64,000 nt of DNA, from the NCBI RefSeq assembly GCF_019134595.1, contig NZ_CP077770.1:3731001-3795000 (forward strand), written 5' to 3'. Positions 8,046 through 17,559 of the stretch are shown one piece after another. Position 1 is the first letter of the stretch. Every line of letters begins with the position of its first letter. The position numbers and the translations under genes are program-made. The notes under the pieces are model-generated. The model ran no database searches and had not been told where the DNA came from. It saw only the letters and a list, made by a program, of their open reading frames with translations. The stretch comes from Pseudoalteromonas shioyasakiensis. Its GTDB lineage: Bacteria > Pseudomonadota > Gammaproteobacteria > Enterobacterales > Alteromonadaceae.

Positions 8046-9545
8046 TTACAGGCCACGTTTTAGCATGTAATAAGCTGCGTTATGACGAAGCTCTGTTTTG
8101 AAACCACGGATCGTCGTATCGTTATCGATGATCATCGTTTCAACGCCAGCCATTTCAGCAAAATCGATAATCATATCGGTTGTTACTGCTTGGCTGTATG
8201 CTGTGTGGTGTGCACCACCGGCGTGGATCCATGCAGCTGATGCTACAGATAGATTTGGTTTTGGTTCCCAAAGCGCTGAAGCAACAGGTAAGTGAGGTAA
8301 ATCAGCTGGCGGAGCCACTGTATCTACTTCGTTGATTAGAATACGGAAACGGTTACCCATATCAATTGGTGATACGTTGATTGCAGCACCCGGTTTTGCA
8401 GTAAACAATAAACGACCTACATCACATTTCACACCGATAGTGTGCTGGTGAACTTCAAGACGTGGTTTTTGTGCTGCAATTGAAGGACACACTTCTAACA
8501 TGTGCGCGCCAAGTACTTGGTCAGTCTCACCCATGTTGTAAGTGTAATCTTCCATGAATGAACAACCGCCGTCACGGCCTTCACCCATTACTTTCATGAT
8601 GCGAACCATAGCAGCTGTTTTCCAGTCACCCTCACCACCGTAACCATAGCCTTTCGACATTAGGCGCTGTGTAGCAAGACCAGGAAGACCAGAAAGACCT
8701 GATAAGTCTTCAAAACAGTTAGTGAATGCTTTAAAGCCGCCTTTCTCTAAGAAACGCTCCATACCAAGCTCTAAACGAGCTTCGTTGCGTAGCATTTTCA
8801 CTGCGTAATCGTCTTGTAGAGTTTCGTCAGCAATTACGTAGTCTTGCTTATAAAGCTCTAACTGTGCATCAACTTCTTCTTCAGTGATAGTATCAACCAC
8901 TTTTACAAGCTCAGCGACACCAAACGCGTGTACTTCATAACCAAAAGTAATTTGCGCTGAAACTTTGTTACCTTCAGTAACTGCAACTTGACGCATGTTG
9001 TCGCCAAAACGCGCAACTTTAAGTGTTTGGCTTTCTGCCCAACCTTTTGCCGCACGACACCAGTCATCTAACTGCTGTTGTACGTCAGCACGTTGCCAGT
9101 GACCTGCAACAACTTTACGCTCTTTACGCATTACAGTACCGATGAAACCGAACTCACGGTCACCGTGTGCACTTTGGTGCGTATTCATGTAGTTCATGTT
9201 GATGTCAGACCAAGGAAGGGCTGCATTGAACTGAGTATGAAGGTGTAACCAAGGCTTACGTAATTCGCTTAGGCCAGCAATCCACATTTTCGCAGGTGAG
9301 AAAGTGTGCATCCATAAAACTAAACCAACACAGTTAGGATCCGTATTTGCCGCTTGGCAAACAGCGTGAATTTCTTCAGGTGACTTAACGGTAGGCTTAC
9401 ATACCAAGTTTACTGGTAGATTAGCTTCGCTGTTTAAGCCCGCTACAATTGCTTCGCTGTCTTTGGCAACCGTTTCTAACACCTTAGGACCATAAAGATG
9501 TTGTGAGCCGGTAACAAACCAGACTTCTTTCGTCATCGTCGTCAT
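8046..9545 (-). CDS. araA: L-arabinose isomerase
   Basis: Converts L-arabinose to L-ribulose in the cytoplasm, using Mn2+. The 499-residue length equals the usual family length. The active-site segments are all present: MEDYTYNMG and HMLEVCPS carrying the two Glu, and HQHTIG and [11 protein letters not shown] carrying the metal-binding His. The N-terminus [13 protein letters not shown] is characteristic. It is third in the araB-araD-araA operon, 23 bases after araD, with GAGG before its ATG. A 136-base gap without a clear terminator separates it from the phosphatase gene, so read-through to the arabinan genes is possible. Confidence 0.98.
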   Translation of the reverse strand: MTTMTKEVWFVTGSQHLYGPKVLETVAKDSEAIVAGLNSEANLPVNLVCKPTVKSPEEIHAVCQAANTDPNCVGLVLWMHTFSPAKMWIAGLSELRKPWLHLHTQFNAALPWSDINMNYMNTHQSAHGDREFGFIGTVMRKERKVVAGHWQRADVQQQLDDWCRAAKGWAESQTLKVARFGDNMRQVAVTEGNKVSAQITFGYEVHAFGVAELVKVVDTITEEEVDAQLELYKQDYVIADETLQDDYAVKMLRNEARLELGMERFLEKGGFKAFTNCFEDLSGLSGLPGLATQRLMSKGYGYGGEGDWKTAAMVRIMKVMGEGRDGGCSFMEDYTYNMGETDQVLGAHMLEVCPSIAAQKPRLEVHQHTIGVKCDVGRLLFTAKPGAAINVSPIDMGNRFRILINEVDTVAPPADLPHLPVASALWEPKPNLSVASAAWIHAGGAHHTAYSQAVTTDMIIDFAEMAGVETMIIDNDTTIRGFKTELRHNAAYYMLKRGL

Positions 9546-9568
9546 GTTAATAATCCTCTAAATTCTTG

Positions 9569-10264
9569 CTATTTGCTCTGACCGTAATACGCGTTTTTAC
9601 CGTGCTTACGTAGATAATGTTTATCCATCACTGCTTTTTTAAGTTCAGCTGCGTGTGGATCTAAAGTGCGTGTTAAATACGCCATGCGTGCAATCTCTTC
9701 GAGTAGCGCTGCATGGTATACAGACTGAGCGGCATCTTTACCCCACGTGAAAGGCGCATGACCCGCAACAATCACCATAGGTGCAGCTTTCGGATCGCGG
9801 TCTTGATACGCATCAGTAATTTGAATACCGGTTTCTAATTCATAATCGCCATTCACTTGCTCATCGGTTAGCTCACGAGTACAGGTGATGTCACCGTGTA
9901 CATAGTCAGCGTGAGTTGTGCCAAGGCAAGGAATGCTTTGTTTTGCTTGTGCCCATGCAGTTGCATAGGTCGAATGCGTGTGTGTTACACCGCCAATTGA
10001 ATCAAAGTGGCGATATAAATGAACATGTGTTTTTGTGTCAGAAGACGGACGCATAGACCCTTCAACAATGTTGTTTTCAAGGTCGACGATCACCATGTCT
10101 TCGGCTTTCATTTGGTCGTACGATACACCACTTGGTTTAATCGCAATCACGCCTTTGTCGCGATCGATTTGCGATACGTTACCAAAGGTATAAATTACTA
10201 AGCCACGACGTTGCAGCTCCATGTTCGCTTCATAGACTTCACGTTTTAGTTCAGTAAAACTCAT
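9569..10264 (-). CDS. araD: L-ribulose-5-phosphate 4-epimerase
   Basis: Converts L-ribulose 5-phosphate to D-xylulose 5-phosphate, the entry to the pentose phosphate pathway. The 231 residues match the E. coli enzyme length. It is a class II aldolase-type fold with zinc ligands in GGVTHTHSTYATAW and VAGHAPFTWG. The start codon overlaps the araB stop by four bases (ATGA), so translation is coupled to the kinase gene. Confidence 0.98.
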   Translation of the reverse strand: MSFTELKREVYEANMELQRRGLVIYTFGNVSQIDRDKGVIAIKPSGVSYDQMKAEDMVIVDLENNIVEGSMRPSSDTKTHVHLYRHFDSIGGVTHTHSTYATAWAQAKQSIPCLGTTHADYVHGDITCTRELTDEQVNGDYELETGIQITDAYQDRDPKAAPMVIVAGHAPFTWGKDAAQSVYHAALLEEIARMAYLTRTLDPHAAELKKAVMDKHYLRKHGKNAYYGQSK

Positions 10265-11913
10265 GCTTTGTCTCCGTTTACATAGCTTGCAAGTGCTTGG
10301 TAGTTTGCATAAAGCTCGTCATACACAGCAACGCGCTCAGGGTTAGGTAAGTACTGATGACATACAGACGACGCCATAACTTTTTGAGCATCTGCCACTG
10401 TTGCGTGCTCACCCGCAGCAACCGAAGCCATAATTGCTGCACCCAATGCACAGCTTTGCTCACTTTCTAAAACGTCGATTGGGCAGTTCCAAACATCAGC
10501 ACACGTTTGCATTACGTAGTCTGATTTTTTAGAAATACCGCCGATAACAACCACTGACTCGATTGGTACGCCTTCGCTACGGAAACGCTCAGTGATAGCA
10601 CGTGCGCCAAAGGCAGTTGCTTCAACAAGTGCTTTGAAGAACTTAGGTGCATCAGTGCCCATTTTTAAGCCTGTTAATGCCATGGCAACGCTTTGGTCTG
10701 CATCTGGCGTACGACGACCATTTACCCAATCAAGCGCAGTTACGTCGCTGCTTGATACAGGCAGTGCTGCCGCCGCTTTTGATAAATCAACTAAGATTGA
10801 ATCTTCTAGCTTGTTAACTAACGCTTGCTCAGCGTCAGATAGATTTGTAAGTTGACGAGTTGGCCAAAGTACTAGGTTCTTGAACCATGCGTATAAGTCA
10901 CCGAATGCAGATTGACCGGCTTCTAAACCAATTAACCCTGGGATCACTGAGCCATCAACTTGACCACAAATACCTTTAACGCAAGTATCACCTAGTTGTT
11001 CTTTAGACGTTACTGTGATGTCACAAGTTGAGGTACCCATTACTTTGGTTAGAACACCAGGGCGAACATTGGCTGCTACTGCACCCATGTGACAGTCAAA
11101 TGCACCGTAACCAATCACGATACCTTGTGGTAAACCTAACTTCTCGGCCCACTCAGCAGTTAAGTTGCCAGCAACTTGGTCACTTGGCTCTGTAGTTGCA
11201 TTTAACGTATCAACAACACCATCTAATAGTGGATCGATATTGCTGAAGAAACTGTTTGGTGGGAAACCACCCCACTGCTCGTTCCACATTTGTTTGTGGC
11301 CCGTTGCACAACGACCTAGCTTTAATGCTTCAGGGTGTGTTGTGCCACACATTAGCGCGGTCATCCAATCGCAGTGCTCAACCCATGAATAAGTGGCTGC
11401 TTTAACACTGCTATCAACGCGGAAGATATGTAATGCTTTGGCCCAGTACCACTCAGAAGAGTAGATACCGCCCATGTGTGAAAGGTAGTTCACATCATTG
11501 TTAGTTGCAGCTTCAGTGATTTCATTTGCTTCTTTAATAGACGTATGGTCTTTCCACAAAATGAACATTGCATTTGGGTTTTCTGCAAATTCTTCAGTTA
11601 ATGCCAGTGGTGTACCTTGACTATTAATTGCTACAGGTGTTGAGCCTGTCGTATCAAAGCTCATACCCACTACTTTGTCTGCAGTACCTGCTGGAACTTG
11701 TGACCAAAGACCATTAACTACTTCTACAAGGCTATCAATATAGTCTTGTGGATGCTGACGAAACTGATCTTTACTTGGGTCACAATATAAACCTTGTGCC
11801 CAGCGCGGGTAGTTTACTAAATGGCTGGCAAGTTCTTCACCAGTCGCAACATCAACGAGTAATGCTCTTACCGAGTCCGACCCGTAGTCTAATCCCAACG
11901 TATAACGAGACAT
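10261..11913 (-). CDS. araB: L-ribulokinase
   Basis: Phosphorylates L-ribulose with ATP. A 550-residue FGGY-family kinase with the N-terminal nucleotide-fold strand LGLDYGSDSVRALLVD, the segment SFDTTGSTPVA and a C-terminal ATPase subdomain with VVVIGGISKKSDYV. First gene of the araBDA operon; AAAGG precedes its ATG. It is divergent from the transaldolase gene, and the 231-base region between them holds the operator-like repeat at 11962-11986. It is slightly shorter than the E. coli protein (566 aa), with no sign of truncation. Confidence 0.98.
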   Translation of the reverse strand: MSRYTLGLDYGSDSVRALLVDVATGEELASHLVNYPRWAQGLYCDPSKDQFRQHPQDYIDSLVEVVNGLWSQVPAGTADKVVGMSFDTTGSTPVAINSQGTPLALTEEFAENPNAMFILWKDHTSIKEANEITEAATNNDVNYLSHMGGIYSSEWYWAKALHIFRVDSSVKAATYSWVEHCDWMTALMCGTTHPEALKLGRCATGHKQMWNEQWGGFPPNSFFSNIDPLLDGVVDTLNATTEPSDQVAGNLTAEWAEKLGLPQGIVIGYGAFDCHMGAVAANVRPGVLTKVMGTSTCDITVTSKEQLGDTCVKGICGQVDGSVIPGLIGLEAGQSAFGDLYAWFKNLVLWPTRQLTNLSDAEQALVNKLEDSILVDLSKAAAALPVSSSDVTALDWVNGRRTPDADQSVAMALTGLKMGTDAPKFFKALVEATAFGARAITERFRSEGVPIESVVVIGGISKKSDYVMQTCADVWNCPIDVLESEQSCALGAAIMASVAAGEHATVADAQKVMASSVCHQYLPNPERVAVYDELYANYQALASYVNGDKA

Positions 11914-11961
11914 AATTACCTTTCACTAATTGCTTACTAACATTGTTAGTCATTATCTTTA

Positions 11962-11986
11962 TTTGTATGATAATATCAACAATACC
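11962..11986. promoter_or_regulatory. Candidate arabinose operator between araB and talB
   Basis: TTTGTATGATAATATCAACA with AATACC following resembles the galM-proximal repeat: a TTGTAT half-site, an AT-rich core and an ATAC half-site. On the minus strand it lies 49-73 bases upstream of the araB start and contains TATTAT, a possible -10. A second TTTGTATGATAA copy overlaps a likely extended -10 (TGTATGATAA) just before the transaldolase start. This is pattern matching on three sites only. Confidence 0.4.
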
Positions 11987-12144
11987 AGATTGTAAAGGTA
12001 TTATAAAAATATTATTAACAGGATTATTTGCTGCTGGCGGGCGATTTATTGCGCAGTTTCTCTGGTAGATTAGATTGTTTTTTCAGCACAAATAATAGGT
12101 TAAAGCCACTACATTAACTTTTGTATGATAAGAATGGGATAACT

Positions 12145-13098
12145 ATGTCTAGTCAATTAGAACAACTTAAAGCAGTAACAACCGTTGTTGCTGACACGGG
12201 TGATTTTGAAGCAATCAACGAATATAAACCGCAAGATGCAACAACAAACCCATCACTAATCTTAAACGCGATTCAAATTGAGAAATATCGCCCACTTGCT
12301 GCCGAAGCCGTATCATGGGCAAAAGCACAAAGCAGTGACGCAGCTGAAGTTGTAACAAAAGCAGCTGATAAGCTAGCGGTATTAATTGGCTCTAAATTAA
12401 TGGAGCAAGTGCCAGGTTTAGTTTCAACAGAAGTTGATGCACGCTTATCATTTGATACTCAAGCAACCATTGATAAAGCACTTGAGCTTGTTGCTTTATA
12501 TAAAGAGCAAGGTATCGACACATCGCGCGTATTAATCAAAATTGCTTCAACATGGGAAGGTATTCAAGCAGCTAAAGTTCTTGAAGCACAAGGTATCCGT
12601 TGTAACCTAACGCTGGTATTTGCATTTGCTCAAGCACGCGCTTGTGCCGAAGTAGGTGCTTACCTAATTTCACCATTCGTTGGTCGTATTCTTGACTGGT
12701 ACAAAGCACAAGATGCAAGCGCTGATTTCGACGGTGCTAACGATCCGGGCGTTAAATCAGTAACGCATATCTACAACTACTTCAAAAAGCACGGCTACGA
12801 CACGATTGTAATGGGCGCAAGTTTCCGTAACATCGGTGAAATCCAAGAATTAGCAGGTTGTGACCGCTTAACTATCAGCCCTAAGTTACTTGCTGAACTA
12901 GCTGCAACTGACGCACCTTTAACTCAAAAACTATTACCAGCAACAGAAAAAGCAGAAGCGCCAGCGGCAATGACTGAGCAAGCTTTCCGCTGGGAAATGA
13001 ATGAAGATGCCATGGCTACTGAAAAGCTTAGCCAAGGTATTCGTCAGTTCGCAATTGACCAAGAGAAACTTGAGTCAATCTTAAGCGAATTAGTTTAA
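12145..13098 (+). CDS. talB: Transaldolase
   Basis: Transfers a dihydroxyacetone unit between sedoheptulose 7-phosphate and glyceraldehyde 3-phosphate. Starting at ATG 12145 gives 317 residues, the exact length of E. coli TalB, so I prefer this to the in-frame TTG at 12121. The N-terminus [20 protein letters not shown], the Schiff-base Lys in [12 protein letters not shown] and the [17 protein letters not shown] strand are diagnostic. It is divergent from araBDA and, with transketolase, supplies the non-oxidative pentose phosphate steps needed to consume arabinose carbon. Confidence 0.97.
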   Translation: MSSQLEQLKAVTTVVADTGDFEAINEYKPQDATTNPSLILNAIQIEKYRPLAAEAVSWAKAQSSDAAEVVTKAADKLAVLIGSKLMEQVPGLVSTEVDARLSFDTQATIDKALELVALYKEQGIDTSRVLIKIASTWEGIQAAKVLEAQGIRCNLTLVFAFAQARACAEVGAYLISPFVGRILDWYKAQDASADFDGANDPGVKSVTHIYNYFKKHGYDTIVMGASFRNIGEIQELAGCDRLTISPKLLAELAATDAPLTQKLLPATEKAEAPAAMTEQAFRWEMNEDAMATEKLSQGIRQFAIDQEKLESILSELV

Positions 13099-13116
13099 AC
13101 CGATTGTTTAAGCAGC

Positions 13117-13152
13117 AAAAAGCCCGCAAACCAAAGTTTGCGGGCTTTTTTA
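13117..13152. terminator. Bidirectional terminator between talB and tkt
   Basis: AAAAAGCCCGCAAAC and GTTTGCGGGCTTTTTT form a strong GC-rich hairpin with A and T runs on either side. It serves the convergent transaldolase and transketolase genes. Confidence 0.92.
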
Positions 13153-13217
13153 TTGCCTGCCTTTTAGTAAAAGCAGGCTTATCGTGTTGCGATTACGATA
13201 ATTTTTTACCAGTCACA

Positions 13218-15218
13218 TTATTCAGCAAGTAATGCGTTTGCTTTTGCAACTAGGTTTGCCACTGTGAAACCAAAGTGCTCAAGCAATACTGCGCCTGGCG
13301 CTGACTCACCAAATGTGTCCATTCCTAGTACATCACCATCTTGGCCAACATACTTGAACCAGAAGTCACGGTGCGCAGCTTCAACAGCAATCTTTGGTGT
13401 ACCAGCTGGTAACACGCTTTGACAGTATGCTTTATCTTGGCTGTCAAACTGATTCGTTGATGGCATAGATACCACGCGAACTTGCTTGCCTTGTGCTGTT
13501 AATTCAGCAGCAGCATTCACAGCTAGCTCTACCTCAGAACCAGTTGCAATAAGAATAAGCTCTGCAGCTTGTTCACTATCAACAAGTACATAACCCCCTT
13601 TTGCAATATCAGCAACTTGCTGTGCATCACGTGCCATGGCTTTGGTACCCTGACGGCTGAAAATCAGTGAACTTGGGCCTGTTTCTTTTAATAACGATTG
13701 ACGCCAAGCTACCGCTGTTTCAGTTTCATCACACGGACGCCATGCAGTCATGTTTGGTGTCATGCGAAGGTTGGCGATTTGCTCGATTGGTTGGTGAGTA
13801 GGACCATCTTCACCTTGACCGATTGAGTCATGGGTATACACAAAAATGCTCTGTGCTTTCATTAATGCTGCCATACGTACAGCATTACGTGCGTATTCCA
13901 TAAACATTAAGAAGGTTGCGCCAAATGGAATGAAACCACCATGTAATGCAATACCATTCATGATTGCGCTCATACCAAACTCACGTACGCCATAGAATAC
14001 GTAGTTACCATCAGCAGCATCTTGTAAACCTTTTGCTTCTGGCCATAAGGTTAAGTTAGAACCAGCAAGGTCAGCAGAGCCACCCATTAGTTCAGGAAGC
14101 TGGTTAGCAAAGAAGGTGATCGCATTTTGTGATGCTTTACGTGTTGCAATGTTTTGCATGTCGGCTTGGCATTTAGCAATGTACTCATCAGCTAATTCAG
14201 CGAAGTTAGCTGGTAATGCTTTTTCAAGAACACGACGTGTATATTCTTTTGCAAGTTCAGGATGTGCTTTGCTATAAGCTGCAAACTTTTGCTGCCATGC
14301 ACCTTCAAGCTCTTGGCCTTTCGCTTGATTATTCCACTCGTTATAAACCTCTTGTGGAACTTCAAATGCAGGGTGCGGCCAGTTTAACTGCTCACGTACT
14401 GCTGCGATTTCGTCGTGACCCAGTGGTGCACCGTGACAGTCGTGGCTACCTGATTTATTTGGCGAGCCAAAACCAATCACTGTTTTACAACAGATTAGTG
14501 TTGGTTGCGTCGTGTTGCTTTGTGCCGCTTCGATTGCACCCGCAATTGCATTCATATCGTGACCATCAACATCACGAATAACTTGCCAACCGTAAGATTC
14601 AAAACGTGCAGGCGTATCGTCGGTGAACCAACCTTCTACTTCACCATCGATAGAGATGCCATTGTCATCCCAAAATGCGATTAGCTTGCCTAGGCCTAAT
14701 GTACCTGCCAGCGAACATGCTTCGTGCGAGATACCTTCCATTAAACAGCCATCACCCATAAAGCAGTAAGTGAAGTGATCAACAATATCAAACTTTGGCT
14801 TATTGAATTGCGCTGCTAATGTTTTTTCAGCGATTGCCATACCAACTGCGTTAGCAATACCCGAACCTAATGGGCCCGTAGTTGTTTCAACACCCGGTGT
14901 ATAGCCATATTCTGGGTGACCCGGTGTTTTAGAGTGAAGCTGACGGAATTGCTTAATATCTTCGATGCTTACGTCATAACCGCTTAGGTGTAACAATGCA
15001 TATTGAAGCATTGAACCATGGCCATTTGATAACACAAAGCGGTCACGGTTAGACCAGTCTGGGTTTAATGGGTTATGGCGGTGAAAGTTTTGCCACAATA
15101 CCGCTGCAATATCAGCCATACCCATAGGCGCACCAGGGTGGCCAGAGTTAGCTTGTTGAACGGCATCGACAGCAAGTATGCGAATAGCATTTGCAGATTG
15201 AGAACTAGGCAGAGTCAT
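13218..15218 (-). CDS. tkt: Transketolase
   Basis: Thiamine-diphosphate enzyme moving two-carbon units between pentose, heptose and triose phosphates. 666 residues, the normal length. The N-terminal domain has [11 protein letters not shown] and the ThDP motif from [13 protein letters not shown] to DDNGISIDG; the middle domain has [11 protein letters not shown] with the catalytic Glu, and [22 protein letters not shown] lies eight bases before the ATG. It is convergent with talB. Whether this is the only transketolase gene or a dedicated pentose copy cannot be told from the window. Confidence 0.98.
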   Translation of the reverse strand: MTLPSSQSANAIRILAVDAVQQANSGHPGAPMGMADIAAVLWQNFHRHNPLNPDWSNRDRFVLSNGHGSMLQYALLHLSGYDVSIEDIKQFRQLHSKTPGHPEYGYTPGVETTTGPLGSGIANAVGMAIAEKTLAAQFNKPKFDIVDHFTYCFMGDGCLMEGISHEACSLAGTLGLGKLIAFWDDNGISIDGEVEGWFTDDTPARFESYGWQVIRDVDGHDMNAIAGAIEAAQSNTTQPTLICCKTVIGFGSPNKSGSHDCHGAPLGHDEIAAVREQLNWPHPAFEVPQEVYNEWNNQAKGQELEGAWQQKFAAYSKAHPELAKEYTRRVLEKALPANFAELADEYIAKCQADMQNIATRKASQNAITFFANQLPELMGGSADLAGSNLTLWPEAKGLQDAADGNYVFYGVREFGMSAIMNGIALHGGFIPFGATFLMFMEYARNAVRMAALMKAQSIFVYTHDSIGQGEDGPTHQPIEQIANLRMTPNMTAWRPCDETETAVAWRQSLLKETGPSSLIFSRQGTKAMARDAQQVADIAKGGYVLVDSEQAAELILIATGSEVELAVNAAAELTAQGKQVRVVSMPSTNQFDSQDKAYCQSVLPAGTPKIAVEAAHRDFWFKYVGQDGDVLGMDTFGESAPGAVLLEHFGFTVANLVAKANALLAE

Positions 15219-15468
15219 CTTATTAGCTTCCTGTTAATATTATAATATAAATAATATCGCAAAAACTCACCCAAATAGCAACTTAATAAACCGCCATGCC
15301 AGTAATGACGTGTATTTAGGGCCATTTTGTACCGCTAAACGCAGGTTTTAACACCATTTTATTGTTAATAACTTTTTCTAACTAAAGAAATGACGACACC
15401 GCCCAAAATAACCAAACCAAATTAATGAAATATACTTATTAATCAAGCAATTTACTTAACTAATTTAG

Positions 15469-15503
15469 GTTACAAAAACCAGATCTTGCTACAATTTGGT
15501 ACA
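15469..15503. promoter_or_regulatory. Putative OmpR-type regulator binding site upstream of the OmpV-DUF3019 operon
   Basis: On the minus strand 15487-15503 reads TGTACCAAATTGTAGCA, two direct half-sites TGTACC and TGTAGC with a 10-base period, the usual geometry for OmpR-family regulators. A third half-site (GTTACA, 15469-15474) lies 19 bases further up. The motif matches 14 of 17 bases with 18763-18779 upstream of the subtilase gene. It is about 70 bases before the operon start. The rest of the 354-base tkt-OmpV gap holds only AT-rich promoter-like sequence. Confidence 0.6.
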
Positions 15504-15572
15504 TTATTTCATTGTTCAAGCCATTAATAACAACTTAATGTTAACAAGGTTTTTCATTAAGGTTGTTTATTT

Positions 15573-16460
15573 GTGACTGTTCTAGGTAGTTGCTCACTTG
15601 GGCTACGAGTTTTATTTCTAATTAGTGCATTTTGCCTTTCACCAATGGCAAGCAGCACTGACTCTGCGTATTTAGCAGATGAAGGAATAAGCCTTGGTTT
15701 GAGCCTAGGCTATGGTCAACTCGACAACCCGGTTTATAAAAAAGACGACATTCCTCTTTATGCCCTACCACGCATTGAGGTATTCGCCGGTGACTTTTCA
15801 TTTGCAAATACTCAGTTTGCTTGGACACCCGTGTGGGGCGATAACTATCAAGTGTCGTTATTCACCCAACTCAATGAAGATGGGCTGTATTTTGCTAAAC
15901 ACTCAGCAGCACTGACCGCGATTAGAACAACCGGCGGCCGCCCCTCCATGACACCGCTACCACCCGGTTCAAGTATTGAAGCACCGCTGGTGATAAAGCG
16001 CCGCGGTGATATTACTAAAATATCTAAACGTAAATTATCGGCCATGAGCGGTATTGAAGCTATCGTTGACTGGCAAAGCTGGCGATTTAGCGCGTATTGG
16101 TCAATGGAGCTCACTAACTATCACAAAGGATTACAAGGCGCATTGTCTGCACAGCGCTTGTTTTTGTTTGATCAACATCTAGTTTTGCTCGGCGCAGAAA
16201 TACAACATCTAAGTGCTGGTTTAGTGGATTACTACTATGGCAGCGCACAACAAGAGATACGAGCCGGATTTAGCCCTTTTTTAGGTCACTCTAGTCAAAA
16301 GTACAATCTAAAAGCCAGTTACCAATATCAGTTTAATCAACAATGGCAATTTATCAGCGATATAAAATACCAACGTTTATCATCGGGTATAACCGATAGC
16401 CCGCTTATCGATGACAGCAACTTACTGTCTTTTTATGCTGGCTTTGCATGGAATTACTGA
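15573..16460 (+). CDS. MipA/OmpV-family outer-membrane protein
   Basis: 295 residues starting at GTG 15573, with a signal peptide (hydrophobic about 11-27). The mature protein is rich in amphipathic beta strands with aromatic girdle residues and ends in an aromatic-flanked strand, SFYAGFAWNY. The order ISLGLSLGYGQLDNP, ALPRIEVFAGDFSF and the final strands fit the MipA/OmpV (MltA-interacting protein) family of small outer-membrane barrels. It is the first of four overlapping genes with a DUF3019 protein, response regulator and kinase. The family's function is poorly defined; here it may sense or respond to envelope state. An alternative ATG at 15648 would lose the signal peptide. Confidence 0.82.
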   Translation: MTVLGSCSLGLRVLFLISAFCLSPMASSTDSAYLADEGISLGLSLGYGQLDNPVYKKDDIPLYALPRIEVFAGDFSFANTQFAWTPVWGDNYQVSLFTQLNEDGLYFAKHSAALTAIRTTGGRPSMTPLPPGSSIEAPLVIKRRGDITKISKRKLSAMSGIEAIVDWQSWRFSAYWSMELTNYHKGLQGALSAQRLFLFDQHLVLLGAEIQHLSAGLVDYYYGSAQQEIRAGFSPFLGHSSQKYNLKASYQYQFNQQWQFISDIKYQRLSSGITDSPLIDDSNLLSFYAGFAWNY

Positions 16461-16843
16461 TGATGTTGCGTACGAAGCTTTTTTCACTCTTATTCATTTT
16501 TAGCCTCGCGTTTGTTGGCAGTACATTCGCACAAGCAGGCTACATTGAAGCAACACCAGAAAACTGTGTAACGGTAGAGCAAGACTGCGTGATGGATGTA
16601 TCGATTAATTGGTATACCGAAGTCAGCGAAACGGTGTGCATTCGTGTTACTGATCAACAAATTAGGCTGTTCTGCCAAAAGCCAAATCAAGGGCAGAACT
16701 TTGCAATCACAGTGCAAAACAATCGCAACATTGTGTTAGAGCTACTGAGCGAACAGCTAGAACCATTAGAAAGCACTGAAATTAGTTTATTCCACCAGCA
16801 TGTTAAAAAACGTCGACGTGATATCGCATGGAGTATTTTTTGA
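16460..16843 (+). CDS. DUF3019 periplasmic protein
   Basis: 127 residues from ATG 16460, overlapping the previous stop; the frame is open to ATG 16448. The signal peptide ends STFAQA. The mature domain of about 95 residues has four Cys: ENCVTVEQDCVMDVSINW, then ETVCIRV and RLFCQKP. This Cys-patterned, Ig-like beta domain with a basic C-terminus (VKKRRRDIAW) is the DUF3019 family, found with this two-component type in marine gammaproteobacteria. Its role is unknown; a periplasmic signal or ligand protein for the kinase is an inference from the overlaps on both sides. Confidence 0.85.
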   Translation: MMLRTKLFSLLFIFSLAFVGSTFAQAGYIEATPENCVTVEQDCVMDVSINWYTEVSETVCIRVTDQQIRLFCQKPNQGQNFAITVQNNRNIVLELLSEQLEPLESTEISLFHQHVKKRRRDIAWSIF

Positions 16844-17553
16844 TGAGCCAACATACTATTTTATACATTGAAGATGATTTAAAACTTGCCCAGCTAGTCT
16901 CTAATTATTTAACTGATCATGGCTATACCATTGAACACTTTGAAAGTGGTTGCCATGCCTGTTACCAAGCAAGTAGTAAGAAATACGACCTAATTTTGCT
17001 TGATATCGGATTAGGATCAGAAGATGGCTTTGAGGTATTTAAAGAACTAAAACAATATCAAGATACGCCAATTATTTTTATGACCGCAAGGCAGAGCCAA
17101 GTCGATCATATCACTGGCCTTGAGCTAGGTGCTGATGATTACCTAACCAAACCTGTTTCCCCGTCCATTTTATTAGCGCGAATAAATAACACGATTCGTC
17201 GCAGCCAAGCTGTTAAGCCAACAAGTACCACCCATAACGCGCATAATATTCGCTTTGGCTCTTTAAGCATTAATACTATTCAGCGCGAAGCTTATCTGCA
17301 TAGCCAGCCACTTGAATTGACTAGTGCAGAGTTCGAAATACTGATCCAACTAGCTCAATCAGCGGGTCAGTTAGTCAGTCGAGACCAATTATTTGATGGC
17401 ACTATTGGCCGTAAATACGATGGTCTAAGCCGCACTATCGATGGCCGCATTAGCCGCTTACGCAAAAAGCTCGGTGACGAAGCGGTGCCGGCACAAAAAA
17501 TCGTCACCGTTTGGGGCAAAGGATATATTTTTTCTCCACAAGCGTGGGGTTAA
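16843..17553 (+). CDS. OmpR-family DNA-binding response regulator
   Basis: 236 residues from ATG 16843, which overlaps the DUF3019 stop (TGATG). The receiver domain has the acidic pair in YIEDD, phospho-acceptor Asp54 in LILLDIGLG, and the Thr and Lys in FMTARQ and LTKPVSP. A C-terminal winged-helix domain contains LTSAEFEILIQLA and ISRLRKKLGDEA. It resembles RstA/CpxR-type regulators. It very likely binds the TGTACC direct repeats found upstream of its own operon and of the subtilase gene, but binding is inferred. Confidence 0.95.
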   Translation: MSQHTILYIEDDLKLAQLVSNYLTDHGYTIEHFESGCHACYQASSKKYDLILLDIGLGSEDGFEVFKELKQYQDTPIIFMTARQSQVDHITGLELGADDYLTKPVSPSILLARINNTIRRSQAVKPTSTTHNAHNIRFGSLSINTIQREAYLHSQPLELTSAEFEILIQLAQSAGQLVSRDQLFDGTIGRKYDGLSRTIDGRISRLRKKLGDEAVPAQKIVTVWGKGYIFSPQAWG

Positions 17554-17559
17554 TGAAGT

